From assembly GCA_003542295.1 (NCBI GenBank), contig DPKX01000130.1, forward strand, positions 4,384-11,320: a stretch of 6,937 nt of DNA, written 5' to 3'. The notes beneath the pieces were generated by a model. That model was not told the origin of the DNA. It made no database searches and saw only the letters and a program-made list of their open reading frames with translations. The position numbers were made by a program, and so were the translations under genes. Shown here one piece after another: positions 1-5,964 of the stretch. Numbering within the stretch: position 1 is the first letter of the stretch; each line of letters starts with the position of its first letter. The stretch comes from Candidatus Atribacter hydrocarboniphilus. Lineage in GTDB: Bacteria; Atribacterota; Atribacteria; Atribacterales; Atribacteraceae.

Positions 1-20
1 AAGGTGAGGATGAGGGTGAA
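1..20 (-). repeat. Truncated inverted copy of REP-like repeat
   Basis: Bases 1-9 (AAGGTGAGG) are the exact reverse complement of 87-95 inside the REP-like element at 86-120. The following GATGAGGGTGAA keeps the same G-rich flavour. I read this as the end of a second copy in the opposite orientation, cut by the window's left edge. Only 9 bases match exactly, so the call is weak on its own. Confidence 0.35.
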
Positions 21-85
21 AGCCCTAATTAAAAATCAGGCTTGGTATTTTTTCAAAAAAAGCTTTTTGGGAATTCCTATTTTCT

Positions 86-120
86 CCCTCACCTTAATCC
101 TTTTCCAGCAAGGGAGAGGA
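86..120 (+). repeat. REP-like intergenic hairpin repeat
   Basis: The sequence starts CCCTCACCTTAATCC and ends GGGAGAGGA. Bases 98-106 (TCCTTTTCC) pair with 112-120 (GGGAGAGGA) around the loop AGCAA, giving a 9-bp stem with two G-T pairs. The head CCCTCACC-N-TAAYCC followed by a CTCTCCC/GGGAGAG-type hairpin resembles a REP-like repeat common between bacterial genes. It lies upstream of the promoter of system 1 and has no T-run directly after it, so it is not an obvious terminator. It probably marks the boundary with whatever lies to the left. Confidence 0.5.
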
Positions 121-167
121 AAAATGAAAAATGAAAGGAGTTTAAAATAAAGGAAATATTTTTTACC

Positions 168-199
168 TTGACAAATATTTGTTGATGGAGTAATACTAT
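168..199 (+). promoter_or_regulatory. Promoter for ABC system 1
   Basis: A perfect -35 box TTGACA lies at 168-173. Candidate -10 boxes are TAATAC at 191-196 (17-bp spacer, 3 of 6 consensus bases) or TACTAT at 194-199 (20-bp spacer, 4 of 6). The -35 is strong and the -10 is weak, as is usual for a regulated promoter. It would give a leader of roughly 95 bases before the binding-protein start at 302. I saw no riboswitch fold in that leader; it is AT-rich and mostly unstructured by eye. Confidence 0.55.
171..182. promoter_or_regulatory. Candidate operator overlapping the -35 box
   Basis: ACAAATATTTGT is a perfect 12-bp palindrome. Its left half overlaps the last three bases of the TTGACA box, so a dimeric protein bound here would block RNA polymerase. 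The core AAATATTT also occurs at 154-161, 19 bp upstream, but without the flanking AC/GT. The regulator is not encoded in this window. In AT-rich DNA such palindromes can arise by chance, hence moderate confidence. Confidence 0.4.
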
Positions 200-301
200 A
201 TCTAAGTATGGAATAAATAATGGAAAGGAGATGATAACAAAAAAATAAGTATCATTGTAAGATATTTAAATTCAATATTTTAAAAAGGAGTGGGATGATC
301 A

Positions 302-1309
302 ATGAAAATGAAGAAATGTGTTTTATGTTGTGTGGTGTTGGTTTTCACTCTTTCTCTTCTTTTCCCAGCTATCAGTGTTGCTGCAAACAAGTATGTATTT
401 GCCTGGATTCCGAAAGCCCTTAACAACCCGGTGTTTGAATTGGGCCGGAGTGGTGCTTTGCAAAAAGCCAAAGAGCTTACCGAACAAACTGAAGATACAG
501 TGGAAGTATTGTACGTAGCCTCAGTAAATTCTGATGCTGCAGAGCAAGTTCGGGTAATTGAGGATGTTATTTCCAAAGGAGTAGATGGCATTGGTGTATC
601 CTGCAACGACCCGACTGCTCTCAAGGATGTAATTGATAAGGCTATCGAAGCCGGCATTCCGGTTATGACCTGGGATTCCGATTCCCCAGAAAGTAAGCGC
701 TTTACTTATCTCGGAGTGAGCAATTATGAAGGTGGGAAGGCTGCTGCTGACCTCCTCATAAAAGCTATGGGAACCTCAGGGGAGGTAGCAATATTGACCG
801 GCGTACCAGGAGCCTTCAACCTCGAGGAACGAATCCGCGGTTTTAAAGATGGCATTCAAGATTACCCCGATATCAAGGTCGTCACCACCGTTGCTTGTGA
901 TGATGACATTAACAAAGGAGTTCAGGTGGTTGAGGAAGTTATGCAAGCCAATCCTGATCTTAATGGATGGTTTTTTGTAGGTTTGTGGCCATTGTTTGCT
1001 GAGAGAGGCTCTATGCCCCTTTGGGAAGCCGCAGCCAAGGCAGGTACTTTAAAGACGATTGCATTTGATACCTTACCAGTAGAGTTAGAACTATTAAAAG
1101 ATGGATATCTATCCGGTCTGGTGGGACAAAAATATTGGGGATGGGGATATGATACCATTCAGATGCTCTACGACTATATTGTTAATAATAAACGGTATGA
1201 AAGCTGGACTGACTCCGGTATGGATATTGTAACCATCAAGAATGTAGATGCTATGATTGAAGCTTGGGAAACCCAAGACTTTACAAAACCTCTTCCGCCA
1301 GCCTTCTAA
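302..1309 (+). CDS. Sugar ABC transporter substrate-binding protein (CUT2, system 1)
   Basis: This is a periplasmic-type binding protein (Peripla_BP_4/RbsB fold, 335 aa) that captures a sugar-like ligand and delivers it to the system 1 permease. Residues 1-28 form a Sec signal peptide: basic MKMKK, a hydrophobic core and a likely cut after SVA or SVAA. The cysteines at 6, 9 and 10 do not sit in a lipobox, so a soluble protein is expected. The mature start [13 protein letters not shown] (36-48) is the usual CUT2 first-strand/helix motif. TWDSDSP (123-129) followed by R133 is the ligand-facing loop type seen in LsrB/RhaS-like members. AFD (254-256) and VGQ (274-276) match the conserved Asp and Gln regions. 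GLWPLF (227-232) replaces the N-D motif typical of ribose binders. AAGGAG at 285-290 is the ribosome site, with a slightly long 11-base spacer; an in-frame ATG at 308 is an alternative start. The substrate is unknown. Confidence 0.93.
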   Translation: MKMKKCVLCCVVLVFTLSLLFPAISVAANKYVFAWIPKALNNPVFELGRSGALQKAKELTEQTEDTVEVLYVASVNSDAAEQVRVIEDVISKGVDGIGVSCNDPTALKDVIDKAIEAGIPVMTWDSDSPESKRFTYLGVSNYEGGKAAADLLIKAMGTSGEVAILTGVPGAFNLEERIRGFKDGIQDYPDIKVVTTVACDDDINKGVQVVEEVMQANPDLNGWFFVGLWPLFAERGSMPLWEAAAKAGTLKTIAFDTLPVELELLKDGYLSGLVGQKYWGWGYDTIQMLYDYIVNNKRYESWTDSGMDIVTIKNVDAMIEAWETQDFTKPLPPAF

Positions 1310-1402
1310 TTAGAGAAATGAATGAAGCCCAAGAAAAGAAGACTACTTCATAGAAATCAATTTCTCCGAATTGAAAATAGAGTACAAGAGGGAAAATGGG
1401 AA

Positions 1403-1439
1403 AGAAGAACCTCACGCTTTTCGAGTGTGAGGTTCTTCT
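1403..1439 (+). promoter_or_regulatory. Long RNA hairpin between binding-protein and permease genes
   Basis: Bases 1403-1418 pair with 1424-1439 around the 5-base loop TTTCG, giving a 16-bp stem with a single G-T pair. No T-run follows (the next bases are CCTAAACAG), so it is not a standard intrinsic terminator. Its place, just after the binding-protein gene and 9 bases before the permease ribosome site, fits an mRNA-stabilising or processing structure that raises binding-protein levels over permease. Partial termination cannot be excluded. Confidence 0.7.
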
Positions 1440-1455
1440 CCTAAACAGAGGAGAG
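1436..1455 (+). promoter_or_regulatory. Possible ribosome-site-sequestering helix before permease 1
   Basis: TTCTCCT (1436-1442) can pair with AGGAGAG (1449-1455) around the loop AAACAG. The second arm contains AGGAG (1449-1453), the ribosome site of the permease start at 1462. The helix shares bases 1436-1439 with the 3' arm of the long hairpin at 1403-1439, so full forms of the two are mutually exclusive. With the long hairpin formed, only three pairs remain to mask the site. This could tune permease translation; it is seen only as base complementarity. Confidence 0.4.
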
Positions 1456-1461
1456 TGTATA

Positions 1462-2466
1462 ATGCCAACACCAAAAACCGAATCTGATGCGGAAACCACT
1501 ACATCTCCGCAACCGGGAATCGGTAGCAAGCTTTTAAACAATCAACTGACCACAATTATCCTTATTCTGTTTTTAATGATAATTTTACTGGGTTCGTTTA
1601 CCCGAACTTTTTTAACTGCCAATAATATTTTTAATGTTCTGAGAGCATTTTCTTGGATTGCAATTGCTTCTTTTGGCCAATCGATGGTTATTATTGGGGG
1701 TGGGATTGATCTCTCTTCAGGCTCAACTATGGCTTTTGCCGGTATTATGACTGCTATGATGCTTTCCTATGGTTTAGGAGTTTTGGTTTCTATTCTGATT
1801 GGTTTAGGATTCGGAGTATTTATTGGTTTCATAAACGGAATTTTAGTAAGCCAGGCAAAGCTTCCACCCTTCATTGCAACTTTGGGTATGTTAAGCATTC
1901 TGCGGGGATTTTGTTACGGATTAACTAGTGGTTGGCCGATTAGGGATTTGCCTCGAGGATTTCTTTTTTTGGGCCAAACTGATTTAGCTTTTTACATTTG
2001 GAAAGTTCCTCTTCCCGCATTAATCATGGTTTTCTTTGTCATTATTTCATACATCTATTTGAGCAAAACCAAGGGTGGATATCATATTTATGCAGTGGGA
2101 GGAAATGAATATGCGGCATCGCTCGCTGGTATTGATGCGAAGCGGGTAAAATATGTAATCTATTCACTTTCCGGTCTATTTGCTGCAGTTGGTGGGATTC
2201 TTATGACTTCTCGTCTGGGGGTAGCAGCACCAACAGCTGCTCAAGGATATGAGTTAGATATCATTGCTGCGGCAGTTATTGGCGGCATTAGTCTGAATGG
2301 TGGAGAGGGAAATGTTTGGGGAGCGTTAGTGGGAGCAGCCATTATGCAAATTCTTCGTAACGCATTAGTACTGGTAGGTTTTCCTGCTTATTGGCAATCC
2401 TCAGCTATCGGTGCTGTAATAATTAGCGCGGTAATGATCGACCAGTATCGGAAAAGACGAATCTGA
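1462..2466 (+). CDS. Sugar ABC transporter permease (CUT2/RbsC-like, system 1)
   Basis: This is the inner-membrane channel subunit (BPD_transp_2 family, 334 aa), which should work as a dimer. A polar N-tail (1-28) precedes about ten hydrophobic segments, starting at 29-45. Family marks are GGGIDLSSGS (79-88), GFINGILV (122-129) with PPFIATLG (135-142), the cytoplasmic loop AVGGNEYAASLAGI (211-224) that is expected to touch the ATPase, and AAAVIGGISLNGGEG (269-283). I chose the ATG at 1462 because AGGAG (1449-1453) sits 8 bases upstream and the family N-terminus fits. An in-frame ATG at 1396 would add 22 residues encoded by the stem-loop at 1403-1439 and has a poorly spaced ribosome site. The ATPase gene follows after 13 bases, so they are co-translated partners. 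Confidence 0.92.
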   Translation: MPTPKTESDAETTTSPQPGIGSKLLNNQLTTIILILFLMIILLGSFTRTFLTANNIFNVLRAFSWIAIASFGQSMVIIGGGIDLSSGSTMAFAGIMTAMMLSYGLGVLVSILIGLGFGVFIGFINGILVSQAKLPPFIATLGMLSILRGFCYGLTSGWPIRDLPRGFLFLGQTDLAFYIWKVPLPALIMVFFVIISYIYLSKTKGGYHIYAVGGNEYAASLAGIDAKRVKYVIYSLSGLFAAVGGILMTSRLGVAAPTAAQGYELDIIAAAVIGGISLNGGEGNVWGALVGAAIMQILRNALVLVGFPAYWQSSAIGAVIISAVMIDQYRKRRI

Positions 2467-2479
2467 GGGGGACAATGAG

Positions 2480-3262
2480 ATGAATGAAGAAAGGCAGAAG
2501 GATCTTACCCCAATTCAAAATGCTCAACCAGTTCTTGAGTTGAAAGGAATTTGTAAATACTTTGGTGGGATTCATGCTCTTGAAAATGTCGATTTTGCCG
2601 TTTTTCCAGAGGAGATCGTTGCCATTGTTGGTGATAATGGAGCAGGAAAATCCACCTTAATAAAAATTATTGCCGGAGTTCATGCTCCAACCGCTGGAGA
2701 AATTTATATGCAGGGGAAACCGGTCGAAATAGCCTCTCCAATTCAAGCTCGGGAATTAGGGATTGAAACAGTTTACCAGGAATTGGCATTGATAGAAACT
2801 CGTGATGTTCCGTCGAATTTTTTTTTGGGAAGAGAACCAACTCATGGGAAACTGGATATTTTTATCGATAGGAAAAGGATGGTTGAAGAAACAGTAAATA
2901 CCTTGAATACGTTAGGTATTAAGCTTCCTTCCCTAAGTACTATGGTTAGGTACTTATCGGGTGGGCAACGACAGTCACTGGCTATTGGTCGGATCATGCC
3001 CTGGGGTGGAAAAATTATTATCATGGATGAGCCGACCGCTGCTTTGGGTGTTAAGGAATCAAGAAAAGTATTAGATTTAATCTTGAAGTTAAAGGAACAA
3101 GGGTGTTCGGTAATTGTTATTAGCCACAATATGCGTCACGTATTTAACGTTGCTGATCGTATTGTCGTTTTACGAGGTGGGATCAAAGTTGGTGAAAGGA
3201 TAAAAAAACAAACTACTCCCGACGAGATTGTTAAATTAATTGTAGGTGCTGAGATGCTCTAA
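2480..3262 (+). CDS. Half-size sugar ABC transporter ATPase (FrcA-like, system 1)
   Basis: This single-domain ATPase (260 aa) powers system 1. It carries every canonical motif: Walker A GDNGAGKST (51-59), Q-loop Q100, signature LSGGQRQ (159-165), Walker B IIIMDEP (179-185, Glu184) and H-loop His216. The stretch PTAALGVKES (185-194) and the ending IVGAEML are typical of the short FrcA-type ATPases of CUT2 importers, which are about half the length of RbsA. A homodimer with two intact ATP sites is expected. The gene is not a broken RbsA: it ends at a natural family C-terminus, and the DNA after the stop at 3260-3262 is a short promoter region, not a remnant of a second domain. GAGGGGG (2465-2471) overlaps the permease stop and gives an 8-base spacer to this ATG. 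Confidence 0.92.
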   Translation: MNEERQKDLTPIQNAQPVLELKGICKYFGGIHALENVDFAVFPEEIVAIVGDNGAGKSTLIKIIAGVHAPTAGEIYMQGKPVEIASPIQARELGIETVYQELALIETRDVPSNFFLGREPTHGKLDIFIDRKRMVEETVNTLNTLGIKLPSLSTMVRYLSGGQRQSLAIGRIMPWGGKIIIMDEPTAALGVKESRKVLDLILKLKEQGCSVIVISHNMRHVFNVADRIVVLRGGIKVGERIKKQTTPDEIVKLIVGAEML

Positions 3263-3266
3263 ACCG

Positions 3267-3282
3267 ATTTCCAGTTGGAAAT
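3267..3282. promoter_or_regulatory. Candidate operator palindrome before system 2
   Basis: ATTTCCAGTTGGAAAT has 7-bp perfect arms (3267-3273 and 3276-3282) around a 2-base centre. It starts 4 bases after the ATPase stop and covers the candidate -35 box TTGGAA (3275-3280). Its 2-base centre makes it a poor RNA hairpin, and only three Ts follow, so an operator is likelier than a terminator. It differs from the palindrome at 171-182, suggesting a different regulator if both are real. Confidence 0.45.
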
Positions 3283-3302
3283 TTAGCAATTAAAGGTATA
3301 AT
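3275..3302 (+). promoter_or_regulatory. Internal promoter for ABC system 2
   Basis: TTGGAA (3275-3280, 4 of 6 -35 bases) is followed after 16 bp by a perfect TATAAT (3297-3302). The binding-protein start at 3343 lies about 40 bases downstream of the -10. The 80-bp gap between the two gene sets is the longest in the window after the one at 1310-1461. The -10 is strong and the -35 moderate. Read-through from system 1 remains possible because no clear terminator separates the sets. Confidence 0.55.
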
Positions 3303-3342
3303 ATTATTTAGTATCAATATTATTATGAGGAGGTAAGATATT

Positions 3343-4344
3343 ATGAAAAAACCCGTAGTGAAGGGATTGGGTGTGGTTTTATTAGTCGCGCTCTTCTCGC
3401 TTCTTGTCTTCGGAGTTGTTTTTGCCGAAGAGAATGAAAAGCTAACCTTCGGTTATATTGCTTTTAGTAGAAAAGACATTTGGAATAATTATTCAATTTT
3501 AGCCTTTGAATATGCAGCGAAACAAAAAGGTGTCGAGACGATTGTTCTTGATCCGGAGGGAAATTTGGAAAAAGCTGTTTCTTCAATGGAAGACCTCATC
3601 ACTAAAAAGGTTGATGGAATATCGGTTTTCACCATGACTCCCGAATTGGATGTGACTATGGCGGAAATGGCTAATGCTGCAGGAATTCCAATTACCTTTG
3701 AAAACTCGCTTCCTGCCGAAAATACCCCCAACTACATTTCCTGTGTGGCCTGCCAATATGATGATATTGGTTATGCAGCAGGGAAATATATTAATGAAGC
3801 CTATCCAGGAAGTAAACTGTTTTATGTAATGGGAGCGCCAGGTATGGGTATTACCGAACTTTATGAGCAAGGACTCCATAAGGCACTCGATGAATTTGGT
3901 AAAGTAGAGCTGGTTTCAACCCAACCAACCGATTGGGGTGCTGAGCAAGCAATGAACGTTACCCAAAATGCCATTCAATCCGGTCTCGAGTTCGATGTTA
4001 TTTTTGCTAATAACGAACAAATGGCAACTGGTGTTATCAATGCATTAAAAGACGCCGGTTTATTTGGAAAGGTCAAAGTCGTTGCTACTGGTGGAGGACC
4101 ACATGGTCTGGAAATGATTGAAAAGGGCGAATTAGATGCAACCATGAGTGCACCAGTTTCACTGCAAGGCTTGATTACTTTCAAGAGTCTCTATGAATTT
4201 ATAACCAAAGGAAAACAACCAGAAAAATTCATACCTCTTCCGATTATTCCAATATACAAGGATAATTTAGATGAAGCGATATCCTGGGAAATTACCGATG
4301 AAAACTATGAACGGGCTTTAAATTACATTGGTGGCATTGAATAG
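3343..4344 (+). CDS. Divergent substrate-binding protein (CUT2-like, system 2)
   Basis: This is a periplasmic-type binding protein of the RbsB/Peripla_BP_4 fold (333 aa), expected to feed the system 2 permease. Residues 1-28 are a signal peptide cut after VFA, with no lipobox Cys. The fold is clear: first strand LTFGYIAF (34-41), GIPITF (114-119), FANNEQMATG (221-230) and GELDATMSAP (262-271). The ligand contacts of ribose-binding protein are mostly changed: the Asp-Arg pair after GIPVxT is Glu120-Asn121, the Phe-Asp pair of GFDG is Thr249-Gly250, and the late Gln is Ala. Cys134 and Cys137 form a CVAC pair. The ribosome site GAGGAGGT (3327-3334), 8 bases from the ATG, is the best in the window and suggests high expression. 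The substrate is unknown and may not be a plain pentose. Confidence 0.9.
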   Translation: MKKPVVKGLGVVLLVALFSLLVFGVVFAEENEKLTFGYIAFSRKDIWNNYSILAFEYAAKQKGVETIVLDPEGNLEKAVSSMEDLITKKVDGISVFTMTPELDVTMAEMANAAGIPITFENSLPAENTPNYISCVACQYDDIGYAAGKYINEAYPGSKLFYVMGAPGMGITELYEQGLHKALDEFGKVELVSTQPTDWGAEQAMNVTQNAIQSGLEFDVIFANNEQMATGVINALKDAGLFGKVKVVATGGGPHGLEMIEKGELDATMSAPVSLQGLITFKSLYEFITKGKQPEKFIPLPIIPIYKDNLDEAISWEITDENYERALNYIGGIE

Positions 4345-4367
4345 CTCAAGGTAAAAAGAGATACACG

Positions 4368-4403
4368 AGTGTCCTTCCTTTTTTAAGGAAGGACACTTTT
4401 TTT
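4368..4403 (+). terminator. Intrinsic terminator after binding protein 2
   Basis: Bases 4368-4380 (AGTGTCCTTCCTT) pair perfectly with 4385-4397 around a TTTT loop, giving a 13-bp stem followed by a run of Ts to 4403. It lies between the binding-protein stop (4344) and the ATPase start (4426), inside what looks like one operon. Partial read-through would leave much binding-protein mRNA and less ATPase/permease mRNA. I saw no good promoter in the 22 bases after it. Confidence 0.92.
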
Positions 4404-4425
4404 CATATTCTTCATAAGGGAAAAG

Positions 4426-5964
4426 ATGCCAATGACCATATATAGATCTGAGGATCATTTTATCGTTCAGGCCCATCACATATCGAAAACCTTTCCAGGA
4501 GTTAAAGCTCTCTCTGATGTGTCTTTTATTCTGCGAGAGGGTGAGATCCATTGCATCGTTGGTGAAAATGGTGCAGGAAAATCAACATTTATTAAAATTC
4601 TTACCGGGAGTTTACGACCCGATAGCGGTGAATTAGTGATCCATGGGAAATCCTATAAAAGTCTTACCCCCTATCTTTCCCAATCATTAGGGATCCAGGT
4701 TATTTACCAAGAAAATATTTTAGTTCCCCAGATGACCGTTGCCGAAAATGTATTTGTTGGTCGAGAAAGATTAAATCATTTTGGCCTTATTGATTATAAA
4801 GAAACGATTCGGTTAACCCAAACGATTATTGACTCCTTAAAGATCAATCTAGACCCGGAAACTCCAGTTGAAAAATTGAGTCCAAGCGGTCAACAATTTG
4901 TAAAAATTGTGAAATCTCTTGCCTATGAACCTCGGATTTTGATTATGGATGAACCGACAGCTATGTTTAACGTCAAAGATGTTGAAATGGTTTTAAATTT
5001 AGTCAAAGATATCAGTCGGAGAGGCATCAGTGTGATCTATATTTCCCATCGTCTTGAGGAGATTTCCGAAATTGCCGATCGGATAACCGTTTTTAAAGAT
5101 GGACAAGTGGTGGCGACTCATGAAAATCCAGGGAAAGATTTTGATTTGAGCGTTCTGATCCGGGAAATGGTGGGTCGGTCGGTGGAAGCATTTTATAAAA
5201 AAGATCGCAATACGATTGGTGAGGTTGTTTTCGAAGTCAAGAATTTGCGGTTGCATCACCATTCGCCGGAAATCAACTTTACTCTGAAAAAAGGAGAAAT
5301 ATTAGGAATCGCTGGTTTGGTTGGGTCAGGACGGACAGAAATGATTCGAGCTCTATTTGGAATGGACCCTAAAATCAGTGGAGAGGTCTGGTATCGGGGT
5401 AAACGGATAACGATTCACTCTCCGCAAGACTCGATTCAGGCAGGGATCGGGTTGATCACTGAAGATCGTCATAAAACCGGGTTGGCTCTTAATCTAAGCG
5501 TCATTAAGAATACAACAATTGCTGGGTTGGATCAGTATCCAGGGCCAATTTTAAACTTAACTACTGAAAAAACCGATGTTGAGCAATTCATCCAAGAACT
5601 GGATATAAAAACTCCTTCACCCTACCAAGAAGTACGATTTTTAAGTGGTGGGAACCAGCAAAAAGTCGTTCTTGCCCGTTGGTTGTTTAAAGATGTGGAT
5701 ATTTTAATTTTTGATGAACCAACCATTGGGATTGATGTGAATTCTAAAAACGAAATTTATAAGCTTATGACTGAACTAGCCCAAAAGGGGAAGTCGATCA
5801 TTATGATTTCTTCTGAACTCCCTGAGCTTATTGCTCTCAGTGATCGGGTTATCGTCGTAAAGAATGGACGAATTATTACTGAATTGGATGATGATGAAAT
5901 AACCGAAGAAAATATTATATCTTACGCTTTTGGGGTGACTGATGATGGACAATCCGAAGAGTGA
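4426..5964 (+). CDS. Full-size two-domain sugar ABC ATPase (RbsA/MglA-like, system 2)
   Basis: This fused pair of ATPase domains (512 aa, normal for RbsA) powers system 2. Domain 1 has Walker A GENGAGKST (46-54), Q95, Walker B LIMDEP (172-177, Glu176) and His208, but its signature is LSPSGQQ (151-157) where the family has LSxGxQQ, so the key Gly is Ser. Domain 2 has the family's usual degenerate Walker A GLVGSGRTE (297-305, Arg303 for Lys), an intact signature LSGGNQQ (406-412), Walker B IFDEP (428-432) and ISSE (461-464) in place of the H-loop His. One composite site (Walker A of domain 1 with signature of domain 2) looks catalytic; the other looks inactive. AAGGG (4416-4420) gives a weak, close ribosome site; Met3 (4432) is an alternative start. 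Its end overlaps the permease gene. Confidence 0.94.
   Translation: MPMTIYRSEDHFIVQAHHISKTFPGVKALSDVSFILREGEIHCIVGENGAGKSTFIKILTGSLRPDSGELVIHGKSYKSLTPYLSQSLGIQVIYQENILVPQMTVAENVFVGRERLNHFGLIDYKETIRLTQTIIDSLKINLDPETPVEKLSPSGQQFVKIVKSLAYEPRILIMDEPTAMFNVKDVEMVLNLVKDISRRGISVIYISHRLEEISEIADRITVFKDGQVVATHENPGKDFDLSVLIREMVGRSVEAFYKKDRNTIGEVVFEVKNLRLHHHSPEINFTLKKGEILGIAGLVGSGRTEMIRALFGMDPKISGEVWYRGKRITIHSPQDSIQAGIGLITEDRHKTGLALNLSVIKNTTIAGLDQYPGPILNLTTEKTDVEQFIQELDIKTPSPYQEVRFLSGGNQQKVVLARWLFKDVDILIFDEPTIGIDVNSKNEIYKLMTELAQKGKSIIMISSELPELIALSDRVIVVKNGRIITELDDDEITEENIISYAFGVTDDGQSEE

Noticed and set aside
57..68. AAAAAGCTTTTT palindrome
   Set aside because: It has no loop for an RNA hairpin and is a low-complexity A/T tract with no promoter nearby.
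124..150. Eight-codon ORF after the purine-rich end of the REP-like hairpin
   Set aside because: It lies upstream of the promoter, is very short, and its apparent ribosome site is just the repeat's own stem.
231..248. Five-codon ORF (M-I-T-K-K) in the leader, directly after AAGGAG
   Set aside because: The ribosome site touches the ATG with no spacer, so initiation is unlikely, and the peptide shows no attenuator-like codon run.
280..657. Minus-strand ORF of 125 codons opposite binding protein 1
   Set aside because: The sense strand holds a clear family protein over the same bases, and the antisense product has no recognisable features; it is a frame shadow. The same holds for the other minus-strand ORFs.
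302..1309. Binding protein 1 as an AI-2 (LsrB) receptor because of its TWDSD motif
   Set aside because: The motif is shared by other CUT2 clades such as rhamnose binders, the rest does not look specifically like LsrB, and no lsrK/F/G-like genes are present.
1322..1373. Small inverted repeats (ATGAAG/CTTCAT; AGAAAT/ATTTCT; CAATT/AATTG) after binding protein 1
   Set aside because: The arms are 5-6 bases, AT-rich and mutually overlapping, with no T-run; they are within what chance gives in such DNA.
1396..1461. 22-residue N-terminal extension of permease 1 from the ATG at 1396
   Set aside because: It would be encoded across the 16-bp stem-loop, has a poorly spaced ribosome site, and the family N-terminus and a well-spaced AGGAG support the ATG at 1462.
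2480..3262. ATPase 1 as a truncated or frameshifted RbsA
   Set aside because: All motifs of one domain are intact, the ending matches natural short FrcA-type proteins, and no second-domain remnant follows the stop.
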